Assembly (NCBI GenBank): GCA_036638975.1
Contig: JAVWJP010000022.1
Location: 1-27,525 of the forward strand
Direction of reading: 5' to 3'
DNA from: JAVWJP01 sp036638975
GTDB lineage: Bacteria > Bacillota > Clostridia > Oscillospirales > Ruminococcaceae
DNA: 27,525 nucleotides
Shown piece after piece: positions 23,040 to 27,525 of this stretch. Both the position numbers and the translations under genes were made by a program. The notes under the pieces were generated by a model that did not search any database, was not told where the DNA came from, and saw only the letters and a list, made by a program, of their open reading frames with translations. The first letter of the stretch is position 1. Each line of letters opens with the position of its first letter.

Positions 23040-24407
23040 TCAGTAAATTTCAAGCTCTGCCTTAGTACATCCGCTATCCATCATATTTTGACGCAGCCCA
23101 TCGCTTATTTGTCCAATCTGTTTAAACCCGCCTATTGCCGTTCCACTTGATTTTTGATTATCTGTAACAATAAATTGAAAAAGCGGCTTTACAACTACTT
23201 TGCGGTTCTTATACTCAACGCCTTCTGAAATTTCGTATATGCGACGCGCACCCGTCTTTTTATTCTGCCGCTGATAAACAACTATAGGAAATGCAGAAAG
23301 AGCAAGCTGGTAAAGAGTATCATCATCAAAATTGGTGTCAGCTTTTTTGCAAAGCTGCACCATGCGTGAATACGTATCTGCGGCGCTGCTGCAATGTATG
23401 GTTGTAATAGCCCCATGCCCTGTTGTTGCCAGCTCGCAGGTCATAAGCGCCTCTCTGTTTCGCATTTCACCTACGCCTACAATATCAGGCTTAAAACGTA
23501 AAATTGTTTCTACTAAGGTGTTTGCAGAAATATCATACCGCTCATCGTCAGAGGCTCGCGTTACCCAGTGAAATACATCATTAAGGACATCACCGTTTTC
23601 ATCATAACGAATCAAATTAAATTCACGGCTCTCAATCTCTATTGTACCCACACGATAGGTATCGTCCTGCGCCATATATGACAGCAGATAATACATTGTA
23701 CCTGTTTTGCCTGAGCCTGTTTTGCCGCCTATACAAATGTTTGCACCGTACTCAATGCACAGCTCTAAAAAGCGCAGACCTCTTTCGTCAATTGTTCCAC
23801 CGTCAAGCAGCAGCTTGCGCTTCATCTTGCCGCCGTGCACAATACGAATGTTAAAATCCGCCCCAAGTTCCTTTGACGTAATGGGGCTTGAAACAATTGA
23901 CGCGCGAATATTCGGAGCAAATTCGCCCAAAGCCGTCGGAGTACCCTCGTTTATATTGCAGTTAAATCTGTTTGCAATACGGTTTAAAATATCGAGGCAA
24001 AACTCTGACGATGGGAACTTTTCATTAAGGCGAATTTTTTTGTTTTTAGCTAAAATATAAATGCAATTCCAACGACCGTATATTTCTTCTATTCCATCAT
24101 GGTTATATCTCTCGGGCTGTAAATATGGAGTTAAAATATCAAATTGTGTCATACTGTTATACAGCCGCTCTATTAACTGCGAAAGTGTGTCAATTTCTTT
24201 ACACTTAATGCTTTTTGTAATAATGCAATTCTCTATATGCTTTTTGTAACGGAAAATTTCATCTTGTGTCATATTAGTAAGTTTAAATTCCGTTTGACCT
24301 GCCATATATGCCTGTACCTGTTTAAGCACATCAATATATGAAGCTGTGCCCTGAACATTATAAAAAACATCTGTGTTTATCGCAACTCGTTGGAGGTCTT
24401 TATCCAT
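23040..24407 (-). CDS. TadA/CpaF-family secretion ATPase
   Basis: A 455-residue ATPase that powers pilus assembly. Motifs: Walker A GGKTGSGKT (residues 227-235), Asp-box region VGTIEIESREFNL, Walker B PDIVGVGEMRNRE (307-319) and His-box GHGAITTIHC (330-339). All are intact. The N-terminal 140 residues form the usual CpaF N-domain. It overlaps the TadZ-like gene by eight bases. It is distinct from VirB11: the neighbours are Tad platform proteins, and the T4SS of Gram-positive elements normally lacks VirB11. Confidence 0.9.
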   Translation of the reverse strand: MDKDLQRVAINTDVFYNVQGTASYIDVLKQVQAYMAGQTEFKLTNMTQDEIFRYKKHIENCIITKSIKCKEIDTLSQLIERLYNSMTQFDILTPYLQPERYNHDGIEEIYGRWNCIYILAKNKKIRLNEKFPSSEFCLDILNRIANRFNCNINEGTPTALGEFAPNIRASIVSSPITSKELGADFNIRIVHGGKMKRKLLLDGGTIDERGLRFLELCIEYGANICIGGKTGSGKTGTMYYLLSYMAQDDTYRVGTIEIESREFNLIRYDENGDVLNDVFHWVTRASDDERYDISANTLVETILRFKPDIVGVGEMRNREALMTCELATTGHGAITTIHCSSAADTYSRMVQLCKKADTNFDDDTLYQLALSAFPIVVYQRQNKKTGARRIYEISEGVEYKNRKVVVKPLFQFIVTDNQKSSGTAIGGFKQIGQISDGLRQNMMDSGCTKAELEIY

Positions 24408-25146
24408 TGGCTTTCACTATCCTTTTTAAAATTTCTTCTACCACTTTTTCAAACTTTTTACCCGCTTCGTCAGAAAGGTCTTTTATAAGCCCGCCGCCTA
24501 CAAATTTACCGTACACGTCGCGAGAATGAGGCAGTAAAAATTCTATATCGTAATCCTTTTGCATTTGAACTGCAGGGCTGTATTCATAAGCATTATTAAT
24601 AATTTTTATATGCTTTAAATTAAAATTTCCTCCTTGCAAAATTGACATTTGCGACTGACTAAATGAAACAGAACGAGTATCAGGTGAAAAAAGCTCTAAT
24701 ACACACTGTGCCTGCCCCAAGGCAAATAATGTTCCGCCATCACTTAGAACATCACTTGTACAGTCAAAAATTATATATTCTGCAAAACCCTTTTCAAAGA
24801 GAAAAGCTACCAGCTTATAAATATTATCGGTAGACCAATTCACTTGATACTGCAAACCGTTTTCGCCTGATGTTAACGCCATAAATCCCAAATGGTCATT
24901 CTTCGGGTGTATATGTATCGTATGCCTAAGTCTTTCCTCAGAGATTTCGCCTGAAAGCAATCTGCCTAAGGATTGCTCCGGCAGCACTATCTCCATAGGC
25001 AAATATACTTGAAACATAGGGGTAAGTTTATCGGTACACAGCACAATAACATTGTCTCCTTTTTTTGTCAGCGCATTTGCCACTGCGCACGAAACAAGAC
25101 TTTTCCCCGCACCGCTGTTTCCCCACACAGCTATTAAATTGTCCAT
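24400..25146 (-). CDS. TadZ/CpaE-like P-loop ATPase
   Basis: A 248-residue protein with a P-loop at the N-terminus (GNSGAGKS, residues 9-16) and a second motif EYIIFDCTSDV (about residues 119-129). The MinD/ParA-like fold is suggested by the spacing, but the signature lysine of the deviant Walker A is absent (GNSG instead of KGG). TadZ/CpaE proteins position the pilus apparatus at the pole or membrane. It lies between the CpaB-like and CpaF-like genes, three bases after the CpaB stop. Confidence 0.75.
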   Translation of the reverse strand: MDNLIAVWGNSGAGKSLVSCAVANALTKKGDNVIVLCTDKLTPMFQVYLPMEIVLPEQSLGRLLSGEISEERLRHTIHIHPKNDHLGFMALTSGENGLQYQVNWSTDNIYKLVAFLFEKGFAEYIIFDCTSDVLSDGGTLFALGQAQCVLELFSPDTRSVSFSQSQMSILQGGNFNLKHIKIINNAYEYSPAVQMQKDYDIEFLLPHSRDVYGKFVGGGLIKDLSDEAGKKFEKVVEEILKRIVKANG

Positions 25147-25148
25147 TT

Positions 25149-26249
25149 CTATTTTACCCCCTCTGCTTTTAGTACAGGCTCGTCCTTTAACTCCACAGCT
25201 TTTTCTGTCGGCACTGTATCCACAGCTGTATCTGAAAGTTCTGCCTTTTTCTCATCTAACATCTTCTGTTGTTCTAAAAAATCATCTTGCTGCCTCAGTA
25301 AGTTTTTCTCCTCCTCCTCTTTACCGCGGCTTACCAGCGCTGCATGAACTGTACCGTTTTTCTCAAGCCCCGCTAAAGTACAAGCCTGTAAATCATCTAC
25401 CTGTAGAGTAATAGTTACCGGCAAGCTGTTTTCTTTTGCTGTTTTTTCATCTGTATCATGCTTGGAAATAGTAAAAGCATCGTACCCATCAGCATCTGTA
25501 ACTGAAAGCACACGAAGATACATAAGCTCAGGCAAAAGCTTTGCTGTGTATACTATTTTTTCGGCTTTATTATCTTTCTCATTTATATTTACATAAAGAG
25601 AGATTATATCGCCGGCTTGAAGCTTACCCGAAAGACCTGTTGCGAATGAATTTATGGTAATGGAAATAGCCTTTTTACCTTTCTCAAGCGTGTATAAATA
25701 GCTGTTACTAAACGGTAATGTGTCCGAAAGCTTAACCTTAGATATCTGCTCGTCTTTTGTTATATCTGTTTTTGCATATTTGCCTGCAGCCAGTGTTTTT
25801 TCTTCTATAAAAACAGGCAGCATTGTCGCTTTCGGTACAGATACCTCCGCAAGCATTTCATTGGTTATCATAGTGCCTTGCTTTATATTATCTTTTGCTA
25901 CAATAACCATGCACATTTTTGTTGTTGTCAAATAATTAAGCAGCGGAGCTATCACAAGCATTATAAATAGAGATATGCTAATGAGGAAAATTCCCACTTT
26001 CTTTTTATCACGCCAAAACGGCAGCCCTGTCTTTGGTTTTTTAGCTTTTTTGGTTTTCTTAACTTTTTCTACCGTTTCGGGTGTTTCTGTAGGCATTGTA
26101 CTCTGCTCGTCCGGTGGTAAAGCTTCTGTATTGTCGTCAGTAAGCTCATCCTTTGTCGGCAAATCATCTGTCACCTTTGTTTTCTTACTCCCCCACTTCT
26201 TGTTGGTGTTGCTTTTTAGCTCATAGGTTTCTGCCTTGTGCCCAAACAT
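25149..26249 (-). CDS. CpaB/RcpC-like protein with SAF domain
   Basis: A 366-residue protein: Lys/Glu/Thr-rich cytoplasmic N-terminus (about 1-83), one membrane segment (about 84-108, VGIFLISISLFIMLVIAPLL), then a SAF domain (CMVIVAKDNIKQGTMITNEM, and further VSVPKATMLPVFIEEKTL), and a second part typical of RcpC. The C-terminus is a charged coiled coil (about 310-345). CpaB/RcpC proteins are part of the Tad assembly machine. It follows the Ig-like gene by 21 bases. Confidence 0.82.
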   Translation of the reverse strand: MFGHKAETYELKSNTNKKWGSKKTKVTDDLPTKDELTDDNTEALPPDEQSTMPTETPETVEKVKKTKKAKKPKTGLPFWRDKKKVGIFLISISLFIMLVIAPLLNYLTTTKMCMVIVAKDNIKQGTMITNEMLAEVSVPKATMLPVFIEEKTLAAGKYAKTDITKDEQISKVKLSDTLPFSNSYLYTLEKGKKAISITINSFATGLSGKLQAGDIISLYVNINEKDNKAEKIVYTAKLLPELMYLRVLSVTDADGYDAFTISKHDTDEKTAKENSLPVTITLQVDDLQACTLAGLEKNGTVHAALVSRGKEEEEKNLLRQQDDFLEQQKMLDEKKAELSDTAVDTVPTEKAVELKDEPVLKAEGVK

Positions 26250-26270
26250 AGATTAAAAAACTCCTTTGCT

Positions 26271-27525
26271 TTATTTTTCATATACTTTCTTCTCGTCCTT
26301 TGTTTTCTTAACCCTGCGGTAAATGTAATAGCATATCAGCAAAAATATAAGCCACAGCAGAAGAATAAATATCAGCCGCATAGTAATCGAAAGGCTGTTA
26401 AACCAATCAAAAAAGCCCATATTTTCGTCCTTGTCTGCTTTTATGGTGGGGGTAAGCTCATATGCCGCAAGATTTCCGTGTTTTTCATTGTTGTCATTTG
26501 TCAAAGACTCGCTTCCACCTGCCGCGTCCTTTTGGGTCGGCAAAGGCTTTGCCGGTTTTGGTGCAGGCAGCGGAATGCTTGCTGTGGGTTCTTCACCTAC
26601 AACAACAATCTCATCACTCGGTACTAAGCTACCGCCGCCCTCGCTTGTGTCACTGCAGGGCTGAAGATAATAATCTACAGCTATTTTAGAGCTAAGCCCC
26701 GCTTTGTCTGTTATTGTGTAAATGTGAGTTTCTGCTTGCAACATTTTACAGGTAACAGTGCTGCCATACGTTACAGTAACAGCTCCGTAATGCTCGCACT
26801 CTATTTTCGCCACGCCGGAAAGCACGTCTGCTGCTGTAAGCGTAATCTCATTTGCTTTAATTTCGGCTGTTCCTGTAGGCGGCGTATAGTCGTTTTTAAC
26901 AATGTAATTTGATATTTTCGATACATTGCCGGCATAGCTTAATGAGCGCACCTTTACATCAAAAACTCCCTCGTTGTCAACAACAATTTTTCCGGAGGAA
27001 TCGCTCCATTGCTCCGCCGATGCGGAGCGTAACACAGTATTAGGCAGCTCTCGTTTTTTGATAATATACTGGTATTTTTCTATTCCGCTTTGTGCTAACG
27101 ATTTCACATCAATGATGTTCTGCTCCCAGCCAAGCTCAATATTATCGGGCATATACATTTCGTCCGTTGGCTTGTCTGCATCTCCTACACCTAGCTTTGG
27201 CGGCGTTGGGTAAACTTCCTCAATGTTATTTATAGGCACAATGTAGCTACAACTATTCCCCAGCTTGTCCGCTAAAATAAACTTGTAATTGCCGTTGCGC
27301 ACTGCTCTAAAGCTTGCCGTGCTCCCCTGCACTATATTGCCATTCGGCAAGGTTATTTGTTTTACCTCCGTCCATTTGTCTTTTGCATTAACAGTAATTA
27401 TCACATATGTGTTGCACCACTGCGTAGTAGAAAGCGTGTGGCTGCCAATGGGTGCACTGCCGTCAATAACCGCATTTTTAGACAGCACAGGCGAAATATT
27501 ATCTGCCTTGTCAGTTGTGCGCACG
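26271..27525 (-). CDS. Ig-like surface protein with C-terminal membrane anchor (partial, runs off the window)
   Basis: The last 417 or so residues of a larger protein; the frame is still open at the right edge. Ig-like repeats are visible: WTEVKQITLPNGNIVQGSTA, then RAVRNGNYKFILADKLGN, and later TGTAEIKANEITLTAADVLS and YTITDKAGLSS. A Pro-rich stalk (SIPLPAPKPAKPLPTQKDAA) leads to one membrane segment near the C-terminus (about 20 residues, MRLIFILLLWLIFLLICYYI) with a basic cytoplasmic tail. This layout is that of an extracellular protein anchored in the membrane, and could be a pilus tip or adhesin. It is the first visible gene of the minus-strand run and lies directly upstream of the CpaB-like gene. 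Confidence 0.75.
   Translation of the reverse strand, partial: VRTTDKADNISPVLSKNAVIDGSAPIGSHTLSTTQWCNTYVIITVNAKDKWTEVKQITLPNGNIVQGSTASFRAVRNGNYKFILADKLGNSCSYIVPINNIEEVYPTPPKLGVGDADKPTDEMYMPDNIELGWEQNIIDVKSLAQSGIEKYQYIIKKRELPNTVLRSASAEQWSDSSGKIVVDNEGVFDVKVRSLSYAGNVSKISNYIVKNDYTPPTGTAEIKANEITLTAADVLSGVAKIECEHYGAVTVTYGSTVTCKMLQAETHIYTITDKAGLSSKIAVDYYLQPCSDTSEGGGSLVPSDEIVVVGEEPTASIPLPAPKPAKPLPTQKDAAGGSESLTNDNNEKHGNLAAYELTPTIKADKDENMGFFDWFNSLSITMRLIFILLLWLIFLLICYYIYRRVKKTKDEKKVYEK

Noticed and set aside
23040..24407. CpaF-like ATPase as VirB11 of the T4SS
   Set aside because: The neighbours are TadZ, TadB and TadC, and the sequence follows the CpaF/TadA layout with its long N-domain, so it belongs to the pilus module.

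Overview
The window looks like part of an integrative conjugative element (or a conjugative plasmid) from a low-to-moderate GC Firmicute, most likely class Clostridia. The reasons are strong AGGAGG-type ribosome binding sites, TTG and GTG starts behind good Shine-Dalgarno sequences, consensus TTGACA-N17-TATAAT promoters, and a conjugation gene set of the Gram-positive type: a MobP3-like relaxase, PrgI, a TrbL/VirB6-like protein, a VirB4 ATPase, an M23 peptidase and a VirD4/TraG coupling protein. I cannot name the genus. No integrase, replication gene of certain identity, or element end is visible.

Layout. Bases 71-1535 hold an arsR-arsP pair on the minus strand (organoarsenical-type permease and metalloid sensor) with a consensus promoter and a palindromic operator. 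Bases 1627-2480 hold no protein gene. A perfect consensus promoter leads through a duplicated leader and a broken tRNA copy into an intact tRNA-Lys(TTT), followed by about 600 nt dense in stem-loops. I read this as a large structured non-coding RNA, with ROOL/GOLLD-type RNAs as the leading comparison. Bases 2575-3342 carry a plus-strand toxin-antitoxin-like operon (ribbon-helix-helix protein, small middle protein, RelE/ParE-type toxin) behind interleaved inverted repeats. Convergent to it lies a small AbrB-like gene (3353-3559), and then a two-winged-helix DNA-binding protein (3843-4577).

From 4713 to the right edge every gene is on the minus strand, so transcription runs from high to low coordinates. 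In that order the genes are: a partial Ig-like membrane-anchored surface protein; a Tad-type pilus module (CpaB, TadZ/CpaE, TadA/CpaF, TadB, TadC, a Flp pilin with a consensus prepilin cleavage site, and two pseudopilin-like proteins); a Toprim/DUF3991 primase-like protein; the T4SS core (VirB2-like, VirB6/TrbL-like, PrgI/VirB3-like, VirB4, M23 peptidase); a 324-base gap with a promoter, operator-like inverted repeat and hairpins (probable oriT); MobC-like protein and relaxase; an unknown protein; an ArdC-like protein; the VirD4 coupling protein; and two small unknown genes, ending in an intrinsic terminator at 4616-4642.

How they may work together. The relaxase and accessory protein would nick at the oriT region, VirD4 would bring the relaxosome to the VirB4/VirB6/PrgI channel, and the M23 protein would open the wall or act as a channel scaffold. 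The ArdC-like and Toprim proteins would protect or prime the entering single strand. The Tad-like module in the same gene run could build a second, thin pilus that holds mating cells together, comparable in logic to the thin type IV pilus of IncI plasmids. That last role is inference.
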